From Actinomycetales bacterium (GTDB taxonomy: Bacteria > Actinomycetota > Actinomycetes > Nanopelagicales > Nanopelagicaceae): a stretch of DNA of 64,000 bases. The position numbers and the translations under genes were made by a program. Where the stretch lies: NCBI GenBank assembly GCA_018969355.1, contig JAGWYO010000002.1:1-64000 (forward strand), read 5' to 3'. Position 1 is the stretch's first letter; each line of letters opens with the position of its first letter. Shown one piece after another: positions 8,931 through 18,122 of the stretch. The notes under the pieces are model-generated. The model saw only the letters and a program-made list of their open reading frames with translations, was not told the origin of the DNA and did not search any database.

Positions 8931-9671
8931 ATGTGCCGTTTGATGGGATACGTGTCGCAGGTTGAAAGCTCATTTCCAGCGCAAGTGGGCAAAGATTTTG
9001 AAGAATTCATCGCCCTGTCATCTGTCCATTGTGACGGCTGGGGAATCTCCACAAATGATAGACACCGTTCTCATGCGGTGCTAGAGAAGAAAGTTGAAGC
9101 TGCAGCCGAGAGTGCAACTTTTCAAAAGATTATTGCTGACAATGCAGCCGATGGGGCGCTACTTCATCTTCGCTGGGCCACCAAAGGTTTATCAATTAGT
9201 GAGAACAACACACACCCATTTGTTTATGGAGATTATTCATTTATCCATAACGGATCTATTTTTCCTCCTGACTCTTTTTCTGACTTTATTGATGAAAAAT
9301 TCAAGAAATTGATTGTTGGTGATACCGATAGTGAGCGCTATTTCTATTTGATGATGACACAAATTGAGAAATTAGGTTTAGCCGATGGGATTAAGACAAC
9401 TCTTGCAATAATCAAAGAACATGGAAAGACAACATCTTTAAATTTCATGTTGATGAACAAAGAGAGCTTTGTTGTTGGTAGCGAGCACAACTCTGAAAAG
9501 AGACCTGATTGGGCACCAGCTGACTATTACGTCATCAAATATAAGAAAAACGCTGATGGGGTTCTCTTTGCTTCAAGTGGATGGAACCAACCAGGCTGGC
9601 ACACCTTAGAAAATCATCACGCCGCCATCGTTAACCGTTCATCCTTTGAGATTGACGTAATCAAACTCTAA
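8931..9671 (+). CDS. Class II glutamine amidotransferase (YafJ/EgtC-like)
   Basis: An Ntn-hydrolase amidotransferase of 246 residues. Class II enzymes need an N-terminal cysteine after Met removal, and MCRLMGYVS gives exactly that at the ATG at 8931; an upstream in-frame GTG at 8901 would bury the Cys. Further family signatures are [14 protein letters not shown] and FIHNGSI. Relatives include EgtC, which hydrolyses a gamma-glutamyl amide in ergothioneine synthesis. It is divergent from the permease with 78 bases between them. It may cleave the gamma-glutamyl bond at the end of the amine pathway; this is inference from position. Confidence 0.88.
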   Translation: MCRLMGYVSQVESSFPAQVGKDFEEFIALSSVHCDGWGISTNDRHRSHAVLEKKVEAAAESATFQKIIADNAADGALLHLRWATKGLSISENNTHPFVYGDYSFIHNGSIFPPDSFSDFIDEKFKKLIVGDTDSERYFYLMMTQIEKLGLADGIKTTLAIIKEHGKTTSLNFMLMNKESFVVGSEHNSEKRPDWAPADYYVIKYKKNADGVLFASSGWNQPGWHTLENHHAAIVNRSSFEIDVIKL

Positions 9672-9693
9672 CTTCCCCCGTTACGATAGGTGC

Positions 9694-11115
9694 ATGAATC
9701 GCACATATGCCGTTGAAACGTACGGCTGCCAAATGAACGTGCATGATTCAGAGCGTATTGCCGGATTACTCGACGAAGCAGGTTTCATTCCAGTTGAGCC
9801 TGGCGTGCAGGCAGATATCGTAGTTTTTAATACCTGTGCCGTACGTGAAAATGCAGATAACAAATTGTATGGGAACTTATCTTTTTTAGCTCCAATAAAA
9901 AAAGCAAATCCGCATATGCAGATTGCAGTTGGAGGATGTCTAGCCCAAAAAGATCAAGATATGATTTTAAAGAAAGCTCCTTATGTTGACGTGGTTTTTG
10001 GAACTCATAATGTTGGTTCACTCCCAGTATTGCTCGAGCGTGCCCGCATTGAGGAAGAGGCACAGATAGAAATCCTTGAATCTCTTGAGCATTTCCCATC
10101 CACTCTTCCGGCTCGGCGCTTGTCTGCATTTTCATCGTGGGTTTCTGTCTCTGTTGGGTGCAATAACACCTGCACTTTTTGTATTGTTCCAACATTGCGA
10201 GGTATAGAAAAAGACCGCAGTGCTGATGATATTTTGAGTGAAGTTCGTGCATTAGTTGATCAAGGTGTTATTGAAATAACATTGCTGGGACAAAATGTGA
10301 ACGCCTACGGAGTTGATTTTGGAGATAGGAGTGCATTCGCTCACTTACTTAAGGAATGTGGCAGAGTTGATGGGCTAGAGCGCGTGCGATTTATGTCCCC
10401 GCACCCACGTGATTTCACTGATGATGTAATTGAAGCAATGGCCACTACAGCCAATGTCATGCCACATCTTCATATGCCACTTCAATCAGGTTCTAATTCA
10501 ATTTTGCAGGCGATGCGGCGCTCATATCGAACAGATAGATATTTAGGTATTATTGATCGAGTTCGCAGGGCAATGCCGCATGCAGCAATTACAACTGACA
10601 TCATTGTTGGATTCCCAGGTGAGACTGAGAGTGATTTCCAAGCAACGATGGATCTTTGTACACAGGCACGCTTTGCTGCTGCCTACACCTATCAATACTC
10701 AAAACGTCCTGGAACACCAGCTGCATTAATGCCGGATCAAGTTTTGCCAGAGGTAGTTGGCGAGCGTTATACGCGATTACATCAACATCAACAGGCAATT
10801 TCATTATCTGTTAATCAAGAAGCAGTTGGCAAGGAATTCAAAGTATTGGTTGGCGATTACGAAGGCCGCAGAGATGAAGCACAAGCACGCATGACTGGGC
10901 GGAGTGAAGATTTCAGATTAGTTCATTTCACAAACAGCATCCAAGCCCGTCCAGGTGATGAAGTAGAAGTATCAATTACACAAGCTTCAGCGCACTACTT
11001 AATCGGAACGCCTGGTTTAGTAAGGGCTACACGCGGTGGCGATGCCCATGCGGCAGGAAATGCAGAAAAGAAAAGCTCAGCGACATTACTGGGAATGCCG
11101 ACCTTAAAAGCATGA
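9694..11115 (+). CDS. miaB: tRNA-2-methylthio-N6-dimethylallyladenosine synthase MiaB
   Basis: A radical SAM methylthiotransferase that adds a methylthio group to i6A37 in tRNAs. The N-terminal UPF0004 domain binds one Fe-S cluster through Cys about 12, 48 and 82; the radical SAM cluster is held by CNNTCTFC (about 156, 160, 163). A C-terminal TRAM domain follows (about 375-440), with a short non-conserved tail. The miaA start overlaps its stop (ATGA), so MiaA, which makes the substrate i6A, is translationally coupled. Confidence 0.97.
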   Translation: MNRTYAVETYGCQMNVHDSERIAGLLDEAGFIPVEPGVQADIVVFNTCAVRENADNKLYGNLSFLAPIKKANPHMQIAVGGCLAQKDQDMILKKAPYVDVVFGTHNVGSLPVLLERARIEEEAQIEILESLEHFPSTLPARRLSAFSSWVSVSVGCNNTCTFCIVPTLRGIEKDRSADDILSEVRALVDQGVIEITLLGQNVNAYGVDFGDRSAFAHLLKECGRVDGLERVRFMSPHPRDFTDDVIEAMATTANVMPHLHMPLQSGSNSILQAMRRSYRTDRYLGIIDRVRRAMPHAAITTDIIVGFPGETESDFQATMDLCTQARFAAAYTYQYSKRPGTPAALMPDQVLPEVVGERYTRLHQHQQAISLSVNQEAVGKEFKVLVGDYEGRRDEAQARMTGRSEDFRLVHFTNSIQARPGDEVEVSITQASAHYLIGTPGLVRATRGGDAHAAGNAEKKSSATLLGMPTLKA

Positions 11116-12017
11116 AAGTAATAGTCATCTGCGGGGCAACGGCAACTGGCAAGAGTGATTTAGCCATCTCACTGGCTCAGCACTTAGGCGCTGAAATCAT
11201 CAATGCTGATTCGATGCAGATCTATAAAGGCATGGATATCGGCACGGCGAAACTTCCAGTAGGTGAGCGGGCAGGCGTTGCTCACCACATGCTTGATGTT
11301 TTGGAAGTAACACAAGATTCAACGGTGGCGTGGTATCAAGAGCACGCTCGAAATGCGGTGAGTGAAATTCATAGCCGTGGCAAAGATGTCATCATTGTTG
11401 GGGGAACAGGTCTGTATATCAAAGCGATATTGGACGATTTGAATTTTCCAGATACTGATCCTGTGGTGAGAGCATCGTTGGAACTGGAATTGGCAACAAT
11501 TGGAGTAAATGGGCTATTCGAGCGTTTAGAAAAACTCGATCCCGCGGCAGCAATAGCTATTGACCGCGCTAACTCTCGCCGAGTTATTCGTGCGCTAGAA
11601 GTAATTGCAATTACAGGTAAACCATTCACGGCAAATTTGCCACGTGAGGCAAGTACTCGCTATCCCAATGCCGTTCAATTTGGCTTAGTTATGGACCGTG
11701 ACCATTTAACTGAGCGAATAAGTGCGCGCGTTGATCGAATGTGGGAGCTAGGTTTTGTGGAGGAGGTTGAGCAGTTAATTAAGGATGGAATTACTTCAGG
11801 GCGCACAGCACAGTTAGCACTGGGCTACTCACAGATCATCGCATTTAAAAATGGGCTACTAAGTGAGGAAGAAGCAAAAGAGGACACAAAGCGGGCCACC
11901 CGCCAATATGCCCGCCGCCAAGAGGTTTGGTTTTCGCGTGATGAGCGAATCAAATGGATTTCACAAGCCCAACCGCGTCTAGAGACTGTAATGCAACTTT
12001 TAGAGAAGATAAACTGA
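11112..12017 (+). CDS. miaA: tRNA dimethylallyltransferase MiaA
   Basis: MiaA transfers the dimethylallyl group from DMAPP to A37 of tRNAs. The P-loop GATATGKS is at about residues 8-15, followed by [17 protein letters not shown] (DSxQxYxxxxIGTAK signature) and HHMLD, then IVGGTGLY. The length of 301 residues is normal. It overlaps miaB by four bases and dapF starts five bases after its stop. DMAPP comes from the methylerythritol phosphate pathway, whose first enzyme Dxs is encoded at 22039. Confidence 0.97.
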   Translation: MKVIVICGATATGKSDLAISLAQHLGAEIINADSMQIYKGMDIGTAKLPVGERAGVAHHMLDVLEVTQDSTVAWYQEHARNAVSEIHSRGKDVIIVGGTGLYIKAILDDLNFPDTDPVVRASLELELATIGVNGLFERLEKLDPAAAIAIDRANSRRVIRALEVIAITGKPFTANLPREASTRYPNAVQFGLVMDRDHLTERISARVDRMWELGFVEEVEQLIKDGITSGRTAQLALGYSQIIAFKNGLLSEEEAKEDTKRATRQYARRQEVWFSRDERIKWISQAQPRLETVMQLLEKIN

Positions 12018-12022
12018 CGGCA

Positions 12023-12820
12023 ATGATTGCCACATATGGTCACGGCACCGAAAATGACTTTGTCCTTGTTTTCGACCCTAAAGATGAACACTCAATAACT
12101 ACAGCCCAAACCGCTGCCATTTGTAATCGTCAAACAGGAATTGGCGCGGATGGATTAATACGAATTATTCAGCGCGATGAGAAGTGGTTTATGGATTATC
12201 GCAATGCTGATGGTTCATTGGCTGAGATGTGCGGTAATGGCATAAGAGTGATGGCTAGATATTTGGTTGAACGCGGGCATATGCCTGAAGGTATTTTTGG
12301 AATTAACACGCGTGATGGGATGAAGCATTTACGCGTGCCGATGGTTGGCGATATCTCCGTAAACATGGGAAAAGTTAGCGATGAAGAGATACCAATAACT
12401 GCTGCAAATAATGGTCAAATTTGGAATGGCTACAACATCAATGTCGGCAATCCCCACGCAGTTGTTTTCGTTGAAGATATTAATCAAGTGGGAGCACTGG
12501 ATGATGCTCCGATTGTTAGACCTAAGGAGACTTATCCTGAAGGTGTAAACGTTGAGTTTGTTCAGATTACGGGAGATAACGAAGTAACGATGCGTGTATT
12601 TGAAAGAGGCAGCGGAGAAACACGCTCCTGTGGAACGGGAACTTGTGCTGTCGCACTGGCTGCATCCCTTCACACAAAGCAACGGCTACCAGCGCATTGG
12701 GTTATCAATCCACCGGGCGGACGCCTAGAAGTTTCTATTGACGGACACTCCAACGCCACATTAATTGGTCCTGCGCTACTAGTGAAAGATGTGGATATTT
12801 CGGAGTTTTTACTTGGCTAA
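12023..12820 (+). CDS. dapF: Diaminopimelate epimerase
   Basis: DapF interconverts LL- and meso-diaminopimelate for lysine and peptidoglycan. The catalytic cysteines are in AEMCGNGIRV and RSCGTGTCAV, and GHGTENDFVL marks the N-terminus. The ATG at 12023 is chosen because the protein then begins just before GHGTENDF; longer in-frame forms would overlap miaA. The 265-residue length is typical. The gene overlaps the start of hflX by eight bases. Confidence 0.95.
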   Translation: MIATYGHGTENDFVLVFDPKDEHSITTAQTAAICNRQTGIGADGLIRIIQRDEKWFMDYRNADGSLAEMCGNGIRVMARYLVERGHMPEGIFGINTRDGMKHLRVPMVGDISVNMGKVSDEEIPITAANNGQIWNGYNINVGNPHAVVFVEDINQVGALDDAPIVRPKETYPEGVNVEFVQITGDNEVTMRVFERGSGETRSCGTGTCAVALAASLHTKQRLPAHWVINPPGGRLEVSIDGHSNATLIGPALLVKDVDISEFLLG

Positions 12821-14279
12821 TAATGAGTTTGATGATGAGTTTGAAGCTCTGCTTGCTGAAAGCGCGCGCGTTGCCGCTGAATACGACGCTAGCGATGAGG
12901 ATGAGTTAGTAGATCCAACCCAAGAACTTTCAGAGCGTCATTCATTAAGACGAGTAAAAGGTTTTTCTACACAGCTTCAAGATATTACTGAGGTTGAAAA
13001 TCGTGAATTACAACTTGAACGCGTTGTTTTAGTTGGCGTTTGGACCGTAGGCACAGCAGAGATGGCTGAGAACTCCTTAGCTGAACTTAAAGCTTTGGCT
13101 GAGACAGCAGGTTCAGAAGTCATGGAAGGCATTATTCAGCGTCGCGATAAGCCAGATCCAGCGACATATATTGGTTCAGGAAAAGTTGTTGAGTTAAGGC
13201 AGATTGTTGTTGCAACTGGCGCTGACACAGTCATTTGTGATGGAGAGCTTTCCCCTTCACAGCTTCGACAGTTAGAAGAAAAGATCAAAGTAAAAGTTGT
13301 GGATCGCACCGCATTGATTCTAGATATTTTCGCTCAGCACGCTAAGAGTAAAGAAGGTAAGGCGCAAGTTGAATTGGCGCAGATTGCTTATTTATTGCCA
13401 CGGCTTCGTGGTTGGGGTGATTCACTTTCGCGCCAAGCAGGTGGTCGCGCAGCAGCAGGTGCCGGAATTGGTGGACGTGGTCCAGGTGAAACAAAGATTG
13501 AAACTGATCGCCGAAAAATTCGAGACAAAATGGCAAAGCTGCGCAAAGAGATAGCTGAGATGAAAACTTCCCGTGATACAAAGCGCCAAGAGCGACGTCG
13601 TTTCAATATTCCTTCAGTTGCAATTGCCGGATACACCAACGCTGGCAAATCATCACTGCTCAATCGCCTCACTGGTGCAGGTGTTCTGGTAGAGAACGCA
13701 CTCTTTGCAACATTGGATCCAACAGTTCGCAAATCACAGACCAGTGATGGCCGCGTTTACACTCTCAGTGACACGGTTGGATTTGTGCGACATTTACCGC
13801 ACCAACTCATTGATGCTTTCAAATCAACTCTCGAGGAAGTATCTGAATCAGATGTTATTGTGCATGTTGTTGATGGATCTCACCCGGATCCATTTGAACA
13901 AATACGTGCGGTACGCGAAGTTATCGTAGAAATTGGTGGGGGAGATATCCCTGAAATTATTGCAATTAATAAAGTAGATATTGCTCAGCCTGAAGTTGTT
14001 ATGGAGATTCTACGAAAAGAACCAAATAGTTATGCTTTTTCTGTCAGAACTGGCTTTGGTATTGAAGGATTAATTAATGCGATTGAACGTTCATTGCCTC
14101 GGCCCTCAGTTGAAATCAATGCACTTATTCCCTATGAGCGCGGTGACTTGGTGCATGAGATTCATCAACGGGGAGAAATCTTTTCAGAGGAGTATGAGGA
14201 GGCTGGAACAGCCATACATGCCAGGGTTGATGGAACGCTGGCGGCGGCGATAGAAAAACTGCACGTGAGGGGGGAATAA
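12813..14279 (+). CDS. hflX: GTPase HflX
   Basis: A ribosome-associated GTPase that splits stalled or heat-damaged 70S ribosomes. The N-terminal HflX domain includes DPATYIGSGKV; the glycine-rich linker GGRGPGETKIE precedes the G domain with GYTNAGKSS (G1), DTVGFVRHLP (G3) and INKVD (G4). The start is placed at TTG 12813 because GGAG lies at 12802-12805, seven bases upstream, and the next in-frame ATG candidates would cut the acidic N-terminus. The gene overlaps dapF by eight bases. The miaB-miaA-dapF-hflX order is standard for actinobacteria. Confidence 0.94.
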   Translation: MANNEFDDEFEALLAESARVAAEYDASDEDELVDPTQELSERHSLRRVKGFSTQLQDITEVENRELQLERVVLVGVWTVGTAEMAENSLAELKALAETAGSEVMEGIIQRRDKPDPATYIGSGKVVELRQIVVATGADTVICDGELSPSQLRQLEEKIKVKVVDRTALILDIFAQHAKSKEGKAQVELAQIAYLLPRLRGWGDSLSRQAGGRAAAGAGIGGRGPGETKIETDRRKIRDKMAKLRKEIAEMKTSRDTKRQERRRFNIPSVAIAGYTNAGKSSLLNRLTGAGVLVENALFATLDPTVRKSQTSDGRVYTLSDTVGFVRHLPHQLIDAFKSTLEEVSESDVIVHVVDGSHPDPFEQIRAVREVIVEIGGGDIPEIIAINKVDIAQPEVVMEILRKEPNSYAFSVRTGFGIEGLINAIERSLPRPSVEINALIPYERGDLVHEIHQRGEIFSEEYEEAGTAIHARVDGTLAAAIEKLHVRGE

Positions 14280-14374
14280 CCCCGACACGCCGAGCGTTAT
14301 GGCAACAGTAAAGGCTGATGTGCGCCATGATGCGCCCGCAGGAGATAGTCATTGATGGAATCGAGGTGAGAGCA

Positions 14375-14671
14375 ATGGCAACTGATTACGACACACCCAG
14401 AAAGACCGATGAAGAACTTCATGAAGAGTCGTTAGAAGAATTAAAAGCTAAGCGTGTCGATGCTCAATCGGGCCAGATTGACGTTGATGAGGCAGAGGCT
14501 GCTGAAAATCTTGAACTACCAGGTGCAGATTTATCTGGTGAAGAACTAGCGGTTCGAGTGGTGCCCAAGCAGGTTGATGAATTCACATGTTCACGGTGTT
14601 TCCTCGTACATCACATTACTCAACTAGCAAAAGGCGAAGGCGCAAAAGCTGTTTGTAAAGAGTGCAATTAA
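14375..14671 (+). CDS. DUF4193 domain protein, zinc-ribbon-like
   Basis: A 98-residue actinobacterial protein of unknown function. It opens with the family signature MATDYDTPRKTDEEL, has the ELKAKRVD and ELPGADLSGEEL segments, and ends with a Cys4 pattern (TCSRCF near residue 73 and VCKECN at the end) that probably binds zinc. An upstream in-frame start at 14318 is possible, but the GAGGTGAG at 14363-14370 and family alignment favour the ATG at 14375. Its stop overlaps that of the opposite DUF3093 gene by four bases. Confidence 0.9.
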   Translation: MATDYDTPRKTDEELHEESLEELKAKRVDAQSGQIDVDEAEAAENLELPGADLSGEELAVRVVPKQVDEFTCSRCFLVHHITQLAKGEGAKAVCKECN

Positions 14672-15099
14672 TCTTTCAAGGCTTGGGCCAGTTGATGTGC
14701 CTTATTACTTGTAATTAACCAGTACGGTGTTTGATCACGTTTATCGTTAATCTCTACTTTTATACCTGCTGGAGCCCAAAACCTAATACCTAGAAATGCC
14801 ATGGGGTCGGCATCACGAGTTCTCAGGTTTCTCATATCGTGTTGATCCAATTGCGTTACTGTGCCAATATATTTCAATTCGATGTGAGCACGGCCAACCG
14901 TAAGCTCTGAGTCAGTAACCTGGATTATTAATCGAGAGCGAATAGAAATCAAAACCAACAATGCGCTCAAGACCAGAAAACTGACAAAGGCTGCAGTATT
15001 TCCTAAAGCTGCCCAAATTGAGAGAACAAAGGAGAGAAAAAAGAAGTAAATCAGTATAAGTAGCCAAAGTGGCATAAAGATCACTTCGCGGTATCGCAT
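14668..15099 (-). CDS. DUF3093 membrane protein
   Basis: A 143-residue protein of an actinobacterial family with no known function. Two closely spaced N-terminal transmembrane segments (about 8-55) precede a cytoplasmic part that ends in TPYWLITSNKAHQLAQAL, typical of DUF3093. It lies between DUF4193 and dut as in mycobacteria and streptomycetes. The 3' end overlaps DUF4193 by four bases. Confidence 0.82.
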   Translation of the reverse strand: MRYREVIFMPLWLLILIYFFFLSFVLSIWAALGNTAAFVSFLVLSALLVLISIRSRLIIQVTDSELTVGRAHIELKYIGTVTQLDQHDMRNLRTRDADPMAFLGIRFWAPAGIKVEINDKRDQTPYWLITSNKAHQLAQALKD

Positions 15100-15130
15100 A
15101 GGTCATACGCTATCGGATAGTCTTTACTTC

Positions 15131-15715
15131 ATGAGCCGTATTGCTTCGACTGTGCCACCTGAGGGCGCACTGATTCCAGAGCGACATCCAAAAGCTCCAC
15201 CAGTGGGCTCGAAAATCCCTTCACATTTTGGTCATTGCTTTGGTTGTGGCGAACTTCATCCCACCGGATTACATCTTGTTGCTTATGCTGGTAATGGCGC
15301 AGATATAACTGCACAGTTCACGGTAACCGAAAATCATCAGGGAGCTCCTGGATTAGCTCATGGTGGTTTGTTATCACTTGCCTTTGATGAAGCTTTAGGA
15401 AAGTTGATGTGGCTATTACGTGCACCTGCGGTAACTGCACGCCTAGAAACGGATTTCTTAAAGCCAGTGCCGATGGGATCAACATTGCACATCAGCGCAA
15501 AAATAACTGGACAAGTTAATCGCAAGGTTTACTCATCTGCTGAAGGTCGATTAGACGCACCAGATGGTCCACTTGCCGTTCGAGCAGCGGCTTTATTTGT
15601 CATTGTTCCTATGGATCATTTTCTCAGTAACGCCCCAAAGGATTATTTAGAGCATATTTCTAAGAGTCCAGAGATCATGGCGTTTGTTGATCCTGATTTC
15701 GAGATTAATCCGTAG
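15131..15715 (+). CDS. PaaI-family (hotdog fold) acyl-CoA thioesterase
   Basis: A 194-residue single hotdog-domain protein. CFGCGELHPTGLHL opens the domain and GAPGLAHGGLLSLAFDEALG carries the HGG motif and acidic residue that form the thioesterase active site; LETDFLKPVP is the next conserved strand. It probably hydrolyses an acyl-CoA of unknown chain. The dut start lies directly after its stop, so both are likely co-transcribed. Confidence 0.85.
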   Translation: MSRIASTVPPEGALIPERHPKAPPVGSKIPSHFGHCFGCGELHPTGLHLVAYAGNGADITAQFTVTENHQGAPGLAHGGLLSLAFDEALGKLMWLLRAPAVTARLETDFLKPVPMGSTLHISAKITGQVNRKVYSSAEGRLDAPDGPLAVRAAALFVIVPMDHFLSNAPKDYLEHISKSPEIMAFVDPDFEINP

Positions 15716-16159
15716 ATGAGCCAACTAAAAGTTTTAATCAAGCGAATCGATCCCTCAGTACCGCTCCCCGCCTATGCACAAGGCGGGGATGCCGGAGCTG
15801 ATTTAGTGACAACAAAAGATTTCACTTTAGCCCCTGGTGAGAGGGCGCTAATTCCAACAGGTATTTCTATTGCCCTTCCTGATGGGTATGTAGCGCTAGT
15901 ACATCCTCGTTCAGGTTTAGCGTTCAGAAATGGCGTAACACTGGTTAATACCCCCGGCACTATTGATGCTGGCTATCGTGGTGAAATAGCATGCATTTTA
16001 ATAAATCACGATTCTAAGGAGTCAATTTCTTTTAAAAAGGGAGATCGCATCGCACAGTTAGTAATTCAACAAGTTGAAAAAGCAGAATTTATCGAAGTAG
16101 AAGATTTGCCTGGCTCAGGTCGGGGAAGTGGTGGTTTTGGATCAACAGGTTCAGCATGA
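15716..16159 (+). CDS. dut: Deoxyuridine 5'-triphosphate nucleotidohydrolase
   Basis: Trimeric dUTPase, which removes dUTP and supplies dUMP for thymidylate. All five motifs are visible: AQGGDAGADL (1), PTGISIALP (2), RSGLAFRNGVTLVN with PGTIDAGYRGEI (3), RIAQLVIQ (4) and the C-terminal GSGRGSGGFGSTG (5). Length 147 is normal. It starts one base after the thioesterase stop and overlaps the DUF3159 start by four bases (ATGA). Confidence 0.97.
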   Translation: MSQLKVLIKRIDPSVPLPAYAQGGDAGADLVTTKDFTLAPGERALIPTGISIALPDGYVALVHPRSGLAFRNGVTLVNTPGTIDAGYRGEIACILINHDSKESISFKKGDRIAQLVIQQVEKAEFIEVEDLPGSGRGSGGFGSTGSA

Positions 16160-16776
16160 GTGAACATAATCACGATAAAGAGACGGTCCTTAAAGCACTT
16201 GGTGGCAAGAAGGGGCTGATTGATTCTGGTCTTCCATCAGTTGTATTTCTTGTCGCATTTAATCTCAAACACGATCTGCGTATAGCTATCTGGGCAGCTT
16301 TGACTCTTTCGATCTCTTTAGCAATCATTCGTTTGGCAAAAAAAGACACCATTCAACACTCCATCTCTGGAATATTGGGCGTTTTGATTTGCGCTTACTT
16401 TGCCAACCGTTCAGGAAATGCCTCTGATTTCTATATTCCAAAGCTACTTACAAATCTTGCCTACGGCAGCGCCTATCTGATTGCAAATCTTGTGGGGTGG
16501 CCACTCTTAGGAATAGTTCTAGGCCCACTGCTAGGTGAAAATTTTGAATGGCGCAAGAATCCCGAGCGCAAGAAGCTTTACACGCGGGCCAGTTGGATTT
16601 GGGTGGCAATGTTCTTCTCACGAATTGCCGTTCAATATCCAATTTATCGAAGTGGAAACGTGAACTTGCTTGGCACAGTTAACTTAGCGATGGGTTATCC
16701 GCTGTTTTTTGCCGCTGCCTATGGAAGTTGGCTAGTGATTAAAACGGCTCCGCCAATAATTAACTCTACTGAGTAA
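16156..16776 (+). CDS. DUF3159 integral membrane protein
   Basis: A 206-residue membrane protein of an actinobacterial family of unknown function with five or so hydrophobic helices; LIDSGLPSVVFLVAFNL and SISGILGVLICAYFANRSG are recognisable family segments. It follows dut with a four-base overlap. In mycobacteria the same family sits between dut and the TrkA pair, as here, although DUF3710 and an OB-fold gene that normally intervene are missing. Its end overlaps trkA by 11 bases. Confidence 0.85.
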   Translation: MSEHNHDKETVLKALGGKKGLIDSGLPSVVFLVAFNLKHDLRIAIWAALTLSISLAIIRLAKKDTIQHSISGILGVLICAYFANRSGNASDFYIPKLLTNLAYGSAYLIANLVGWPLLGIVLGPLLGENFEWRKNPERKKLYTRASWIWVAMFFSRIAVQYPIYRSGNVNLLGTVNLAMGYPLFFAAAYGSWLVIKTAPPIINSTE

Positions 16777-17425
16777 TAAAGCAGGATTTAATACGGGCTT
16801 CAGCATCAGAAGATGCTATGAATAGGAGTTCGTCCCCAGCTGCAAATACATCGTGAGCCTTAGCTGTTATTACACGACCGTCTCGAACAATCACTGCTAA
16901 AGCTGCATCATCTGGAAGTTCGATTTCTTCTACTGTCTTTCCAATACATGATGAGCCATCTGGCAGAGTTAATTCAACTAAGTTTGCCTGGCCTTTTTTA
17001 AATGAAAATAAGCGAACAACATCACCAACGCTTACTGCTTCTTCAACCAAAGCTGAAATGATTCGCGGTGTTGATACGGCAACATCTACGCCCCATGAAG
17101 AGTCAAAGAGCCATTCATTCTTTGGATGATTAATACGAGCAACAACACGGGGAACGCCATATTCAGTTTTGCCAAGGAGTGAGGTTACTAAGTTGGCTTT
17201 GTCATCTCCTGTGGCAGCAACTAAAACTTGGCAGTTATTAAGGTGGGCGTTGTCCAAGGATGTAATTTCACAGGCATCTGCCATTAGCCATTCAGCATCC
17301 GGAACACTTTCGAGTTTAAGGGCCTTGGGGTCTTTATCAATGAGTAAAACTTGATGACCGTTGTCTAAAAGTTCACGTGCAATGGCACGGCCCACATTTC
17401 CTGCACCAGCGATCGCAACTCTCAT
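16766..17425 (-). CDS. TrkA-family potassium regulator (CeoC-like)
   Basis: A cytoplasmic RCK protein of 219 residues with an N-terminal NAD-binding fold (RVAIAGAGNVGRAIA, then LLIDKD) and a C-terminal RCK_C domain (about 135-219). Such subunits gate K+ transporters. The start overlaps the stop of the upstream TrkA gene by four bases (ATGA), so a two-subunit complex is likely. No K+ channel or permease gene is next to the pair, unlike in mycobacteria. Confidence 0.9.
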   Translation of the reverse strand: MRVAIAGAGNVGRAIARELLDNGHQVLLIDKDPKALKLESVPDAEWLMADACEITSLDNAHLNNCQVLVAATGDDKANLVTSLLGKTEYGVPRVVARINHPKNEWLFDSSWGVDVAVSTPRIISALVEEAVSVGDVVRLFSFKKGQANLVELTLPDGSSCIGKTVEEIELPDDAALAVIVRDGRVITAKAHDVFAAGDELLFIASSDAEARIKSCFITQ

Positions 17426-18090
17426 TTGCGCTCTCCATCTGGTGAATTTGCAAGAATCTCTTCAGTTTTAGCAATATCTTCATCGCCCACCATTACATGG
17501 ATGAGATCACCTTGCTGCAAAACAGTGTGTTGGTCAGGAATAAGGCCAACACCAAGGCGCGTAATAAATGCAACGCGAGCCGGTGTCATTTCATCGATGA
17601 GAAGAATTTGGCGTCCATACCAATCATTATGCGGGTGCATTTCACACAGTTGGACAGTTCCACTTGCATCGCGCCATTCAGAGCGAGAACCTTCAGGTAG
17701 TAACCTGCGCAGGATTTGATCTGTAGCCCAAAGAACTGTTGCAACTGTTGGAATACCTAAACGCTGATAAATTTCAGCACGACCCGGATCATAAATACGA
17801 GCTACTACGTTTTGAACACCGTAAGTTTCGCGAGCAACGCGAGCCGCCAAAATATTGGAGTTATCTCCATTACTTACAGCGGCAAATGCATCAGCGTCTT
17901 GAATTCCAGCTTCGCGCAGAACATCTCTGTCAAAGCCAACTCCAGTAACAGTCTTGCCTTTGAAGTTTGGACCTAGACGGCGAAAAGCCTCGCGAGCTTG
18001 GTCAATGACAGCAACGGTGTGACCAGCAGCTTCCAGATCTGTGGCTAAGGAAGAGCCGACTCGACCGCATCCCATGATGACTACGTGCAT
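17422..18090 (-). CDS. TrkA-family potassium regulator (CeoB-like)
   Basis: The first gene of the TrkA pair, 222 residues. HVVIMGCGRVGSSLA is the dinucleotide-binding motif, VIDQAREAF the strand-2 acidic end, and the C-terminal RCK_C part starts near residue 135. It is probably made with and pairs with the downstream TrkA protein. Only 32 bases separate its start from the divergent RNA methyltransferase start. Confidence 0.9.
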   Translation of the reverse strand: MHVVIMGCGRVGSSLATDLEAAGHTVAVIDQAREAFRRLGPNFKGKTVTGVGFDRDVLREAGIQDADAFAAVSNGDNSNILAARVARETYGVQNVVARIYDPGRAEIYQRLGIPTVATVLWATDQILRRLLPEGSRSEWRDASGTVQLCEMHPHNDWYGRQILLIDEMTPARVAFITRLGVGLIPDQHTVLQQGDLIHVMVGDEDIAKTEEILANSPDGERK

Positions 18091-18122
18091 ATGTATTAAC
18101 TTACACCCATAAGGTTAGTTCT

